Below are positions 19,963-32,241 of a stretch of 64,000 nt of DNA, piece by piece. Positions within the stretch are counted from its first letter, which is position 1. Each line of letters starts with the position of its first letter. The DNA lies in NCBI GenBank assembly GCA_030374765.1, contig JARGXX010000105.1, positions 1,984,001 to 2,048,000 on the forward strand, written 5' to 3'. A program made the position numbers and the translations under genes. The notes beneath the pieces were generated by a model. It did no database searches. It had not been told where the DNA came from and saw nothing but the letters and a program-made list of their open reading frames with translations. The DNA is from Agarophyton chilense (taxonomy: Eukaryota; Rhodophyta; Florideophyceae; Gracilariales; Gracilariaceae).

Positions 19963-20875
19963 TGTGGAGCAAAACCCGGCGACGAGAAGTGCTCTCAAGG
20001 TGTTCGAAGCCTTGCTCCCTGGGGGAGGCAGACTCAGAGACAGAGCCCTCCGTTCCACCCGTAGTGTGGGGTGTAACTCCCACGGGGGATTCCGGCAGTA
20101 CCGACGGAGGTGAGGGGTAGAAACCGTTGGATCGGGAATGGGTATGGGTATCCCAAAGAATGGGGGAAAATCCGGCGAAGAGGAAAAACGGGGCGAGGGT
20201 CGGGCACTAACAGGCACCGGACCCGAGAACCAGAAAAGGGGCGAAACAACCAAAGAAACCCAATACAGGGGCGAAAAACTGTCCTCGAAAGGAAACACAA
20301 AAAGCACGCAACAAGTAAGCAGAACCCCAACGGGGTATCGTGCACGCAGGTCGTCTGAGCGGTCCCAAGGGGGTGGTTGCACGGAACCCAAACGTGGGCA
20401 CTCTCCAAGTGGAGTCGTGTCCCTACGCAGGCGTTGCTAACCAGAGCCCGTTCCGGGTTGTAAGGCCGAAACGATGGCGACGAAGAACCTCTAAAGGTAT
20501 CGAAGACCAACCTTGGTTACCATTTACTCTGAGCTCGGACTGTCAGATCTCGCCTCCCTAAGTAGGGCCCACTAACTAAACTCTACAGTAGTGCACACCT
20601 GCTCAGGGCCATACACGTGGAGATCCCACTGCCAGGGCCCAAAAGTCCAACGTTCTACAAATATCCGAAAATCGGTGCCAAAATTAAGCCACGTGTATCA
20701 CGGGGCCAATCCAACCATGGGCCATCCGAATTTTCCCTTATAGGCGAAATATAACCAGAAAACAGTGCCACCTCAGCACACCTTAGAGGGGATCATAATC
20801 ATAACCCTCGGAGGGTTCAATCCTCATTCTATGAGTTGCATCTTCAAGTATCCCCTAACTGGGCGTTGCTCTACA
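19963..20875 (-). repeat. E1 3' LTR
   Basis: 913 bp, near-identical to 28,566-29,478 in the same orientation, with TG..CA ends. It is flanked on the left by the duplication GTAGA (19,958-19,962). Confidence 0.93.
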
Positions 20876-20954
20876 TCTCCCCCTCCTTAAGACGAGGAAG
20901 AATACTCCGTGCCGCGGGTGTCTAGCTTTCCGATCACTATACATACTTCTCCCA

Positions 20955-21852
20955 ATGGGGTCCTTCACCACTTCTGAGGATCGCCACAAAACCGGCACAT
21001 CGGTACAACTTTCTTCTACTCCTCCGACTTTCGGCGATAAGCAACTTCTCGCAGCAGCGGTTTCGACTAGCCCTCTCAAAAGAATGAACCCATACGTCAT
21101 CAACCCACTCTCGGGGCCATCGGCCTCCGCGCCGGCGGACAACGAAGCTCCCCAGCAGGGTGAAGATTTCTCCGATGCTACGGACCATCATGCGTTAGAT
21201 CGACCTTGTCCCAGCGTTGGGTTCGGCCAGCAACGTGCAGGACCTGTATCCAATCTTGGACGTGATCGACAACACCCAATGGGATCGAGTTCCAGTGGCA
21301 AATCAGCCCGCAGGGGAAGGATCCGCGCGAGACAAGTCTCCTGGCCGGTACGATCCGGGCTCCGGTAACTGGGTCTATTACAATCCCTTCGAAGGGGTTC
21401 GCATCAGCGCGGCGCAAGCACGGGCGCTGATTGACTCGCCTCGACCGATGCCGGTGGGACACCCGACGGGGTTCATTTATACCGACGATTACGAGTACGA
21501 GCCTCCAGTAGACCTGGACGATCCAGCGTTGGATAACGACGTGCCAGCTTCTAGTGGAGTACTCCCTATGGACCCATCTGCACCCTTCCAACCAGTGGGA
21601 AAGACCTCAGCTGCGGCGGCGAATGCATCCGGTGGCGGTCCATCTGCTCCCCCCGGGTGGGGTGTGAACACCCTTGCGCAGGCGCCGGCTGCCACTCCGC
21701 AAGCGGATAGTGCGCGACAAGGCCTCGTGAACGCAGGCATTCCGATTCCCCCGGGTGTGACGGATGTGAGCCAGATGTCGGCTTTCGCCTCGGCGTACCA
21801 TCAGGGTCAGAATCCCAACGGTGGGGCGGGTCCCTCCTCGGGCTTTCCGTAG
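20955..21852 (+). other. Antisense Pro/Ala/Ser-rich open frames within E1
   Basis: Between the E1 3' LTR and its chromodomain-like end, two overlapping open frames run against the element (20,955-21,368 and 21,217-21,852; 137 and 211 codons). The longer is rich in Pro, Ala, Gly and Ser with Asp/Glu clusters. It has no transmembrane segment, signal peptide or known motif. A 19-bp word (GCCACTCCGCAAGCGGATA) recurs near 21,690 and 23,010. The left gypsy element has an antisense frame in the same relative place. Whether either is expressed is unknown. Confidence 0.35.
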
Positions 21853-21920
21853 TTCCGCCTTCGGGCAATTGTGGAGTCCATAGCTTGGCGACAATAGTAA
21901 ACTTCTGATATTTGCATAAC

Positions 21921-22115
21921 TTCCTTTCTTCTTCCTTCCTAGGATCTTAACTTCTACTTCTCTTCTTCTTCCTTCTTAGGATCTTCTTCATCTTCTTTTT
22001 CATCTTCTTCCCTTCCTAGGGTCTTCTTCATCTTCTTCTTCATCTTCTTCCCTTCCTAGGTTCCAATCTTCTTCTTAATCTTCTTCTCCACTTCGTGGGT
22101 CTTCTTTTCCTTTTT
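21921..22115 (-). repeat. CTT/TTC-rich tract in E1
   Basis: About 195 bp, almost pure pyrimidine on the + strand, with repeated CTTCTTC units separated by CCTAGG or TTAGGATC. In element sense it is GAA/GAAG-rich. It lies between the antisense frames and the chromodomain-like part. Confidence 0.7.
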
Positions 22116-22869
22116 CATTTTAAACTGTCCCGATAACCGGTGTTGTGTTCCCCGGTTAACGGCGCTAGGCCGAGGGCCAGTAGACATTCCCTCTCAATAC
22201 GTGTTCTTCGGGATACTCTCCTCAATTCCTCTTCAGAGGTCCAACATCTTCCTCACTTCGAGGTCGCATCCACACCAGTTCCCGTGGTGGCTTACCCGAC
22301 TTGGGCACGATCCAGACTTGGAGGCAAAGTTACCCGAGCGCGTCGGTGATAGGATAAAACCTTAGACCTCGGAAGGTGCTCAATGGGTTCCACTGTATCC
22401 TCCTCAGGCGAGAATCCGTACCATCGGACTTGGTAGCGAACTTCTCCCTCGGGGGTGTAGATGTGACGCACGATGCGATCGATAACGAATTCCTGCGGGT
22501 ACACTTTTCCCTGTTCGGGCTTCTCTTCCATCTTGGAACGCTCTAGTTCCCTTGAGGGTGTCAACGTAGGGTCTAGACACACCCCGGTGGGTTCTTTTCC
22601 GTGTTGCGAGCGGGTCTCAGCACTTCGTCCAAACGGCGCCGAGTGGCCTGTGGGCTACGTTGTAACTTCCGTCTACGGAGTCAAAACGGCCCACTTTTGG
22701 GTTCTTCTTAAAGCTGAGATCTTCTCGATAACAACGGTGTTCTTAGATTCCGTGACGGTTGAGAAACCGCGACGCGGTAGCGTCTCCAGTCTCAGGGGGG
22801 TAAGACTTCAACGTCAACCCGAGCTACGGGGACGAAGGTTGCTCTGGTGCAACGCGCCGTGCGACGGAG

Positions 22870-22967
22870 GCGGTTTGCGCGACAGTTGGTCGTCAGAGCC
22901 TTTTGATTGGCTCAGTGAGGCGGGTTGCGCGACAGTTGGTCGTCAGAGCCTTTTGATTGGCTCGGTG
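22870..22967 (-). repeat. 50-bp direct repeat, two copies, in E1
   Basis: The phrase GACAGTTGGTCGTCAGAGCC and its following bases occur at 22,881 and again at 22,931, with a period of 50 bp. Confidence 0.7.
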
Positions 22968-23129
22968 CCATTCGACGTGGGCCACATAAATGCGCGGGTG
23001 CCGGTTGCCACTCCGCAAGCGGATATGAGGTGGCGCTTTAGGCACGCGCTAGCACTCTCCTGAGCTGTCCCCGACGGGTCTCACTCATTTCTTTCCCATT
23101 CCTGAGGGTTCCAGTGTCTCCATAGGAGT

Positions 23130-26100
23130 TCCTATTCCCATTCCATAACGGAGAGCCAAATTTGGTCAACCTCGTCGTCGAGATCTTCCCCGTGCGGGTC
23201 CGCTGACAAAGCTCGTTCCCGAGAAAGCGGGGTTTGCGTGTGCGACATCTCAGTGTCTCTTCCGCGGCGGCGGGTGATCTTCGGCTCTATAGGCGTTCCG
23301 GGTGCGGAGTTCTCCACACGACTCTCCCTAGGCGGGGTTTCGTCATCTTTTCTGACGTCGTGCTCGGCTGGGTTGGCGGTGATGTCGCTACCCATACGCT
23401 GGGGTTGTGACTTCTCTGTCGCCGGCTCGGTCGGGCTCGCCGTCTCACTGTGAGAACTAGATTCCCTGTTAGGGCGACTGGCTGACGCCGAAACATCGTC
23501 CTGCGAAGGAACTAAGACCTCCTCCCCCTCCTTAGGCGGAGAGCCAGGAGGCTTGATTACCTCCGGTGGGGGAGTAACTCTGTAAGAGTTCGTTGACTGG
23601 GCCCTTGAGGGAGCGGGCCCAGGTTCGGGAGTATCCAAAGTTAAAGAGCCGGTCGGCGAATCCAGACTCTCGTTGACGAGTATATCGTCACAAACATCAT
23701 CCGTCAGGGGTTGAGCTCCTCCCTCGAGGTCCGATTCCATAAAGCATGGGATGTCATCGTCCTCGTAGGGTTCCGTTTCCGCTGTGATTCCCAAGCGGGA
23801 TAGTGCATCAGCCTGAGTGTTCAGCTTCCCTTTCTTGTACAGGATCTCAAAGTCGAATTCCGACAGTCGGAGACGCCAGCGCATAAGGCGGCCCGAGGGT
23901 GCGGAGATCTCCAGGAGCCAACGCAAGCATGCGTGGTCCGTATGGACTTTGAAACGAGTACCCACCAGATAGGGGCGAAGTGTAGCTGAGGCCCACACAA
24001 CGGCTAAACATTCTTTCTCGGAGACCGAGTAGTTCCTTTCATGGACATTCAGGGAACGTGACCAGTACCCAATAGGGTGACGTTCACCATCCTCAGAGGA
24101 TTGGAACAGTGCACACCCTACTTGGTTTGCACTAGCATCGGTGTCCACTTCGTAAGGGAGCCCAGGATTGGGTAGAGCCAAGATTGGCGGTGATGTTACG
24201 GTATTCACCAGTGCCGTGAATGCAGACGCTTCCGCGTCGCCAAAAGGTTCCAGTTCAACTGGTTGTCCCTTCGTCAGGAGCCTGTTGAGGGGGGTGGCAA
24301 TACCGCAAAGTTCGGGACAAATCGGCGATACACGTTACACAGACCTAAGAAGGATCACAACTCCGTTTGAGTTTTCGGGTGTTTTGCTTCCTTCAAGGAT
24401 TTCACTCGTACTTCATCGATTGAAAGCTGTCCGGGACGGATGATATGACCCAGATATTTAACCGAATCGGTGAAAAACTCGCACTTCTTGAGTTTCAAGG
24501 TGATTCCCGCGTCGCGGAGTATCTTCATTACGTCCCTGACGTGTTCGAGGTGATCATCCAGGTTGTTGGAGAAGACAATAATGTCGTCTAAATACACTAG
24601 ACACGTCCTCCACTTGAAGGGAGCCAACAGAATGTCTATCGCCCGTTGAAACGTTGCGGGGGCATTTGTCAACCCAAAAGGCATCCTCCGGAATCGGAAA
24701 AGTCCTTGATGACGCACGAAAGCCGTTTTGTCTCGATCTTCCTCCCTAATAGGGACTTGCCAGTAGCCCGAATTGGCGTCGAGGGTAGAGAAAACAGTAG
24801 CGCTCCCAAGGGAGTCGATGTATTCGTCCATCCGAGGGATCGGGTACACATCCTTAATGGTTACCTCGTTCAGGCGTCTGTAATCGATGCAGAAACGCCA
24901 CGATCCATCCGGTTTCGGAACTAACACCACTGGTGAGGCCCAAGCGGACTGGGCAGGTTCAATTACGCCCGCTTTAAGCATCTTCTCCACCTGAGATTTC
25001 TCCTCTCCCCGAGCTTTCGGTCCAGCCCTGTAAGGGTGTTGGGCAATAGGCCGAGTGTTCGGTAACAAGTCGATGCGGTGTTCTGTAATCCCAATAGTTC
25101 CAAGAGAACCATCCCACATGGGGGTAAATTCACGAAGCATGTGCCTCAGCTTCTCCCGATGAGATGCGGGTACATGGTTGAGATCCCATTTTCCTAATTC
25201 CTGAACAGGATCCGTCTGGTCTGCTCCTGTGATAGGGGCCGTAACCTCCTGAGGTTTAAAGTGTTCAGCGTGTGGAGCTGCAGTCGTATGCTCACCGTCT
25301 TCCGCGATTTCGGCAGTGTCCTCCCCCTCCTTAGGGTCCGCCACACCAAGGACCTCTGCGATAGAGATCTTTGTAGGTACGACCGCATGTGGGTGTGGAA
25401 GAACAGAACCCAGGATCTGGTGTTTGACCAAATGCTGCGTTGTCTTTCCAAAGTTGGCTACCAAAACCTTGAAAGGTTTATCCGGTTCCACGGAGACAAC
25501 CCCATTCGCAAGGGCGAGTTGACGCCGCGTATACATAGACGGGTTCGGTTGTACCACATGCACACCAATTTGCTTGGTAACAACTGTGACCCAAACCTGG
25601 GTTTCTGGCGGGATAGCCACTGACTTCGCAACCTTTACCCGTGTAGACACTGGGTCCTTCTTCACAGATTTCTGCGCGACGGGGAGAGGGACACGTGTTC
25701 GCGCTGCTCCCTGTAAGGGTTTACGAACGATTGGGATCGTAGACCCGTCTTCGAGTTCCACAGTTCTATTCCGAGGACGGATGGCTTCCACGAAGCGGTC
25801 GCAAAAGTCACAACCCAGTATGACTGGTGCTGCAAGTGACTTGCATACAATAAACTCCAGTTGAACGAGATAGGAGCCTAACCTCACCATGAGGGAAATT
25901 GTACCCAGTGTCCGTAGCGGGTTGTTGTTCGCATCGGCGATATCCAAACGTGGACCGGTACAAACTTGAACCCGGAGCAGCGGGGGTAACAATTCAACAC
26001 GAATTAAGTTAGGAGCGGCTCCTGTATCCAGGACAGATATTTGACGAACCATAAACTGGTTGGACAGGCCGAAGTCGGCGAATACTTTATAATTCCGCTT

Positions 26101-26205
26101 GGCCATTACCATAACTCGATCCGGAATACGGAGATTACGGGACCGTATCCACGGGCGACGGAGGACACTAAAGTATCCCGAGTTAACGTCGGTGTCAGCC
26201 AATGT
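23130..26205 (-). mobile_element. E1 pol region: protease, reverse transcriptase, RNase H
   Basis: Read right to left, the order is a retropepsin motif (LDTGAAPNL), a long linker, then RT with WASPVVLVPKPDGSWRFC, YPIPRMDEYID, MPFGLTNAPATFQR and the catalytic YLDDII box, then RNase H with TDASANQVG and DHACLRWLLE. A Pro/Ser/Glu-rich tail follows. RT is of Ty3/gypsy type and closest in this window to that of the left element. This is a fossil part of E1. Confidence 0.85.
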
Positions 26206-26669
26206 TCCTTGAAAGGATTGTCACAGCTGGGGAGCGAAGCTGGAGAGCCTCGGGCGTCTTCAACTCCGGCTTACAAGACGCCCCTCCCGCAGGGGAGACT
26301 CCCAAGTTTAGTTTTTCGAAGCGGACCCCACCGAATTCGGTGCAGCTGCCTCGAAGGGGACCGGTTGTTCCCCGTTCGCGGGTACAAGTTCTGTATCCCT
26401 GTCAGCAAGGTGAGCTCGGAGTATCCTTTGTTCCTCATAGGACCTACTCGGGACTCGAGCTTTCTCCTCAGGGGTCAGAGCCTCGTACTGAGCGATAATT
26501 CGTGAACCCTCCCGCAGGGGAAATGTGCAGTCTGGTGCTTTGTGACCACGGAGGTAACACAAATAGCAAATCAGCTCTGCCGGGTTTGGTTGTGGACGTG
26601 AATCCACGCGACGTGGTGCTGTATCCCTCCATCCGGGGCGAGAGAAACGAGCAGCGGTATTCGCAAAAG

Positions 26670-28340
26670 GTAGCTATGCAGCTGGCGCTCTCCGTCCTTG
26701 GGTATAGAGCGCAGGGTCTTCATCCGTAGTCGGAGCGGATGTCGACGGCAACTCAGACGTACCCATAGATTCGGGGTTACTTCCCATGAAGTGAATGTTA
26801 TCATTGACCCCCACAGGGGCAGGGCCTCCTGCGAGTGACAAGGACGAGTTACCTCCATCGGCGAGGAGTGCACTTGTCGGCCGACTCTTTCGGTTCTGCC
26901 GGGCACGGAGAGTATCCCCCTCAGCCTGGGCGTACTGAACCAGTTCCAAGTAGGTCAGCTTGCACTTCTCTTCCCGATGTCTGGCAACCAATGCCCTTAT
27001 CGAGGGGTCCAAACCATCCACAAACATGGAGCATCTCTCGTAGGCGGGGAATACATTCCCGCATCGATGAAACACTTTATTCAAGCGAGTTGAATACACC
27101 GTTTCGGTTTCCATCGGCTTCTGCCGCGTATCCCTTAATGCAAGGATTGCTTCCTGAATCGCATTTCCAGTAGCGTATGACCTCAAGAGGTACTGCACCG
27201 CTTCGGGCCAGCACGTGACTCCCCCTTCCGAGGCTCGGGATGATCCACGGACGGAGTTGAACTGGTCTTCAGCCATTCCCTTTAAGAAATAGGGTAATGC
27301 AAGATACGCTTGCGCTTCACTCATACCGAGGATGTCAGCCTCCTGGACGAACCTCGCAAGGAAATCGAGCACCAGAATTGGGTCTGTTCCTGTGAACTCC
27401 CTCTTCTGTAGGGTGATGCTCAGCCTTTTGATGTAGTCCTTGACCTTACCCGTTCCGCGGGATGTTCGATCTCCCGAAGGGTTATCCAACCGGTAATAGC
27501 GGTGCGATAGCAGCTTCCAATAGAGAGGATTCGTCGGCTTCAGCTCCCTTAATCCAAGGTGTTTCCTACCCTTCTTCCGGGTACGGATTGCCCCTTGAGA
27601 GGTGTAAGTAGCCTTCGACCGAGTCGCCCGGGATGACCGGCGTTCATCTTCACTATCCGAAGATTCGAAGGACGAACTCGATGACGAGCGATTGGGATCG
27701 GAATCCGATAAATCCTCTTGGAGGTGAACCCTCTTCTTTGACTTGCGGCGGTTCCGTTTAGCGGAGCGGTGTTCTTCGTCTTCCGAAACGTCGGGTTTAT
27801 CCTTCGAGGCTTCTGCGTCTCCGTCCATACGGATAATGGCCTCGAGGGTGTCCAGCCGAGCTCGGAAGCGTTCCGCTTGCACGCGGTGTTCCTCCACGAG
27901 GCTCCGGTACTCCTGGATAAAGACCCCAGGGGTACCAAAGCTTTCCAAAAGGGAGTTCACATCCCTCCTCAGGGTACGAAGGTCATCGGCGACTCCCCGC
28001 ACCTGGGCGTCCTCCACCTTGAGGCGGAGGGTAGTAATCTCCTGAAGGAGCTCGATGTGAGCCGCGTTGGCGATATCAATTCGAGTCTCCAGGCGCTGTA
28101 ATTCAGGGTCGGCCCGACTTCGGGGTGCTGCTGAGGGGGTCTCCACCACTGGAGCTGGGCCCACAGCCACGACCTCTCGAGGACCTGAAACCACTGAGGG
28201 TGCTCTCCGAGTGTCCGGATCGATACCGAAATCGTTCCGACCTTCGGGAATTGAGCTCCTCGGCCTAGGCGGGGCCGGGGGCACTGAATCCGCTTGACGG
28301 TTCGATCCAGTCCTGGAACCACGGGTAGGCGGCGACATGC
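26670..28340 (-). mobile_element. E1 gag region
   Basis: About 550 codons. An N-terminal coiled-coil-like segment is followed by an acidic and Ser/Arg-rich stretch (SDSEDERRSSRATR), then a retrotransposon gag core with a segment like FLKGMAEDQFNSVRG and YATGNAIQEAILAL. A CCHC knuckle (CYLCYLRGHKAPDC) lies just downstream near 26,550. It immediately follows the E1 5' LTR and its primer-binding site. Confidence 0.8.
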
Positions 28341-28565
28341 TGCAGACACGACACCGACGATTCGGGGTAACAATGAAATTCGATCACGAGATTCCCGGAG
28401 AACGGATGACGTAACACAAAACAAAAATAAAAACCAATTCCACCCTTTCCAAAGGGGACCACTACAACAAATCTTCACGACGGTGCTTCCTCTTCCAAAA
28501 GATATTCCAACACGTGGATGACCAACCCAAAAGTCCGAGAACGGATTCTAAGTCGGGAGACCACT

Positions 28566-29478
28566 TGTGGAGCAAAACCCGGCGACGGGAAGTGCTCTCA
28601 AGGTGTTCGAAGCCTTGCTCCCTGGGGGAGGCAGACTCAGAGACAGAGCCCTCCGTTCCACCCGTAGTGTGGGGTGTAACTCCCACGGGGTATTCCGGCA
28701 GTACCGACGGAGGTGAGGGGTAGAAACCGTTGGATCGGGAATGGGTATGGGTATCCCAAAGAATGGGGGAAAATCCGGCGAAGAGGAAAAACGGGGCGAG
28801 GGTCGGGCACTAACAGGCACCGGACCCGAGAACCAGAAAAGGGGCGAAACAACCAAAGAAACCCAATACAGGGGCGAAAAACTGTCCTCGAAAGGAAACA
28901 CAAAAAGCACGCAACAAGTAAGCAGAACCCCAACGGGGTATCGTGCACGCAGGTCGTCTGAGCGGTCCCAAGGGGGTGGTTGCACGGAACCCAAACGTGG
29001 GCACTCTCCAAGTGGAGTCGTGTCCCTACGCAGGCGTTGCTAACCAGAGCCCGTTCCGGGTTGTAAGGCCGAAACGATGGCGACGAAGAACCTCTAAAGG
29101 TATCGAAGACCAACCTTGGTTACCATTTACTCTGAGCTCGGACTGTCAGATCTCGCCTCCCTAAGTAGGGCCCACTAACTAAACTCTACAGTAGTGCACA
29201 CCTGCTCAGGGCCATACACGTGGAGATCCCACTGCCAGGGCCCAAAAGCCCAACGTTCTACAAATATCCGAAAATCGGTGCCAAAATTAAGCCACGTGTA
29301 TCACGGGGCCAATCCAACCATGGGCCATCCGAATTTTCCCTTATAGGCGAAATATAACCAGAAAACAGTGCCACCTCAGCACACCTTAGAGGGGATCATA
29401 ATCATAACCCTCGGAGGGTTCAATCCTCATTCTATGAGTTGCATCTTCAAGTATCCCCTAACTGGGCGTTGCTCTACA
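28566..29478 (-). repeat. E1 5' LTR
   Basis: 913 bp, near-identical to 19,963-20,875. It is followed by the right copy of the duplication GTAGA (29,479-29,483). Open frames within it recur in all three LTR copies of the window and are not treated as genes. Confidence 0.93.
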
Positions 29479-29483
29479 GTAGA

Positions 29484-31667
29484 CAGTCGTTTTTGGAAAA
29501 CCTGCGAAGATCTTTTACTGTGAATATGACAGGAGATTGTACACCAATTCACACAGTCTTTGGTCCCCTTAACTTGAAAAACCTCCATTGGGGTGTACTC
29601 ATTCGAAAGAAATTTATCGGGTCTGAACGTGCTCCTCGTGTGGAGCCTACTGTCTATTTTGGGGATAGTCTAGGTTGGAAGTGTCCCGAAAATGTTCTAA
29701 ACCTCTTTAAAGAGGCCTTCCAATTCAGCGTTCTTCAGGGAAGCGGTGAAAATGATGTCACAATTTCGAAACGGAACTATATGTTAGAGATTCGAGAATT
29801 TAGTCGTCAAACTGATGGACATAGTTGCGGTTGTTACGTCATTGCAACAGCAACAGAACTAGCATCGGAGCCAGGTTTTTCCCCAAGAAAAACGTACCGG
29901 AAAGGATACAGCCCGCATCTCTCCAAGTTGTATCGGTGGATGGCAATCCGAAGCCGGGTTTTACAAGTTTTATTGGCTGCACAGTTTTTTGAAACCGATC
30001 AGGTTACCGAACCCATGGTCTCTAATTATCGTTTAAACTATCGTGAGGCATATTTCACGTATCGGGGCGAAACGAAATCGCGTTTGAAGAAGATGGAAGA
30101 ACACATACTGCGGCGTTCCGATTTTAAAATTCAAAGCCGAAAGGAGGTTCTCTTTGACATGAAGTCTGTGGAACCGAATGGAAAGTGTGGAAACCCCAGT
30201 AAGAGGCCACTTTCATCCACTCCAGGAATCCCTTCAAGGGAAAGTGATACAAAAAACCTGTATGAAATGGCTACTCCTACATCGATCTATGTAGAAATGA
30301 ACCAAAAAGATGAACATAAGGAAAAAGTTTCACCGTCATATGATGATGCTTTAGTGGTCTTGGACGATGTCAGCGATGATGATGATGATTTCGAAAGCGA
30401 TGTTACGATTGACAAGAATGCGATTCGAAAAGAAATACGACGAGTCCATCTTCGAGCCAAAATTGATCACTTAAACGCTCATTTGACTCCTGTTCTCCCT
30501 TCAACATCTAAGCGGCGTTTGAAGTTTCTGGACAGCATATTAGCTGCCAATTCCGTTCTGGATTCTCTCATACAGGATGTCGTTCAGAACTCAAATATTA
30601 GGAATTCTGCACCTTCGAAGCACGTCAAAACGACACTTATGAAGACAAGTTCGTTTAGAATTCTAAAAGAAGAAAAGGGTTCGAAGAGGAACCATTTTAC
30701 TGGCGAAGTTTCTGATATTCTCTCTCTAATGACATCTCTCGCTAAGTTAGAAGGTTATCTGTATGGACTTCACTACTTTAGATACGTACAGTTTCCGAAG
30801 AAGGGTTCATTCCGCATCGTCAATGTTCGAATGCGATGCATGCGACACAGTCATTTGGCAGATAGCTGTCCTTCGAACGTTATCGGATACTGAACCAACC
30901 TTGATGCGAAGTGGAAAGTGTCGCTGAACCTGAATCACTCCCATGAACCTTTCGAACTGAACAACGAAGAAATTGCGAACCGATGTAGTGTTTTGAAGAC
31001 AAAAATGCAGAACCGATTCTTGACCTGGAGGAAGAAGTACCCCGGAAAGAGCACGAGCTATTGGGACACACTCTACAGTGTTTGCTTTCCTTCTGATAAT
31101 TCTGCTCGAACGAATGAGCGTGAACGGGGTGTTGAAGAAGTTGATGCTGAAGTACAGAATACAATTCGGTCGGCTTATGCCCCATTATCAGTCAAAAAAG
31201 TTAAAGTAACCCCAACAACGCCCTCTATTCTTCGCAAAAAGCCCGTCACTATAACACCCTCACCGGTTCTTGGTTCTAGAGCCCTTAATGTGCCCACAGT
31301 TTGTAGTAAACCCATCTCTGCCATTGTAGATGAAGGAGAAAGCGGTCCAGATAAGAAGGGTGACGTCGGTGACGTCGAAAAAGAAGAAAGAAACGACATC
31401 GCTGACGTCTGTTGGAGCTCGCGTGACAGCTCGTCTTTCGGGCACATGTCTAACACATCTGTCGCACGCGGACTAGCATTTAGCTCTAGCGAGCTGGACA
31501 GCCTCAATTCAGCGCTATCTGAAAAGGAGGGCAAAATCTCCAACATGCATCCACGAGATATAGAAAATGGACGAGCTGCGGAACTTATCGAACCGTTCCT
31601 GTTTCTCGACGACGCGGAGAACGTGCCCACAGATTTTGCTTCACATCACAGAGGATGTTTCTGGTAA
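29484..31667 (+). pseudogene. MULE C48 (Ulp1-type) cysteine protease with FAR1/GCM-like zinc finger, 3' part
   Basis: It continues the frame begun at 19,609. The C48 triad is visible: His in LHWGVL (codon 29,586), Asp in YFGDSLG (29,664) and Cys in QTDGHSCGCYV (29,826), with the conserved Gln six residues before the Cys. A helical region follows, then acidic linkers with DDVSDDDDDF. The segment about 30,825-30,955 has CMRHSHLADSC, then WKVSLNLNHSHEP, which fits the WRKY-GCM1/FAR1 C..C..W..HxH DNA-binding finger. A TGA at 30,891-30,893 interrupts that finger in frame, and the frame resumes directly after it up to 31,667. So the gene is damaged, or recoded there. In MULEs the Ulp1-like protein is thought to assist transposition, but its role is unproven. 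The last 100 bp overlap the start of the transposase frame. Confidence 0.8.
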
Positions 31668-31875
31668 CGTCTCAGATATAGAGAAGGAAACAGAAAAACG
31701 CTTTGAATGCGATGCTTTAGCTGACAAGAAAGGTGGTTCTCCTGAAAATTATGTGGACCACTTCTTTAAAGCGGCGGTCATTGCTTATTTCGGGAGTGTC
31801 TCTCTAGATGCTCCTGGGCGTGAAGTAATTAAAGAGATCAAGTTTATTGCGGAGACAATGGGGTACAGTCTTTAA
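31567..31875 (+). pseudogene. MULE transposase gene, N-terminal part
   Basis: An ATG at 31,567 opens a frame that overlaps the protease gene's end by 101 bp in a different frame. Its end (VIKEIKFIAETMGYSL, reaching 31,872) matches the start of FAR1-type DNA-binding domains (...A...GFSVR). That domain clearly continues at 39,948 with KCRTS-like residues, beyond the solo LTR. As it stands the frame stops at a TAA (31,873-31,875) made within the left target copy. The right target copy reads AAA at that codon and would keep the frame open. Confidence 0.7.
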
Positions 31876-32241
31876 TGTGTAGAGCAACGCCCAGTCAGGG
31901 GATACTTGAAGATGCAACTCATAGAATGAGGATTGAACCCTCCGAGGGTTATGATTATGATCCCCTCTAAGGTGTGCTGAGGTGGCACTGTTTTCTGGTT
32001 ATATTTCGCCTATAAGGGAAAATTCGGATGGCCCATGGTTGGATTGGCCCCGTGATACACGTGGCTTAATTTTGGCACCGATTTTCGGATATTTGTAGAA
32101 CGTTGGACTTTTGGGCCCTGGCAGTGGGATCTCCACGTGTATGGCCCTGAGCAGGTGTGCACTACTGTAGAGTTTAGTTAGTGGGCCCTACTTAGGGAGG
32201 CGAGATCTGACAGTCCGAGCTCAGAGTAAATGGTAACCAAG

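Larger units (their letters stand above)
19963..29478 (-). mobile_element. E1: Ty3/gypsy LTR retrotransposon inside the MULE protease gene
   Basis: A 9516-bp element on the minus strand has 913-bp LTRs (19,963-20,875 and 28,566-29,478) and a 5-bp duplication, GTAGA, on both sides. The LTRs run TGTAGAGC to TCCACA in element sense. A primer-binding-site-like TGGTCTCCCGAC lies just inside the 5' LTR. A polypurine tract, AAGGAGGGGGAGA, abuts the 3' LTR. Recognised parts are gag (about 26,670-28,340), a CCHC knuckle (near 26,550), protease (LDTGAAPNL), reverse transcriptase (YLDDII), RNase H (DHACLRW) and a chromodomain-like end (about 22,300-22,580). I did not recognise every usual pol part. It looks broken, with about four or five breaks. 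I noticed only about three differences between the LTRs, so the insertion is recent. Confidence 0.92.
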
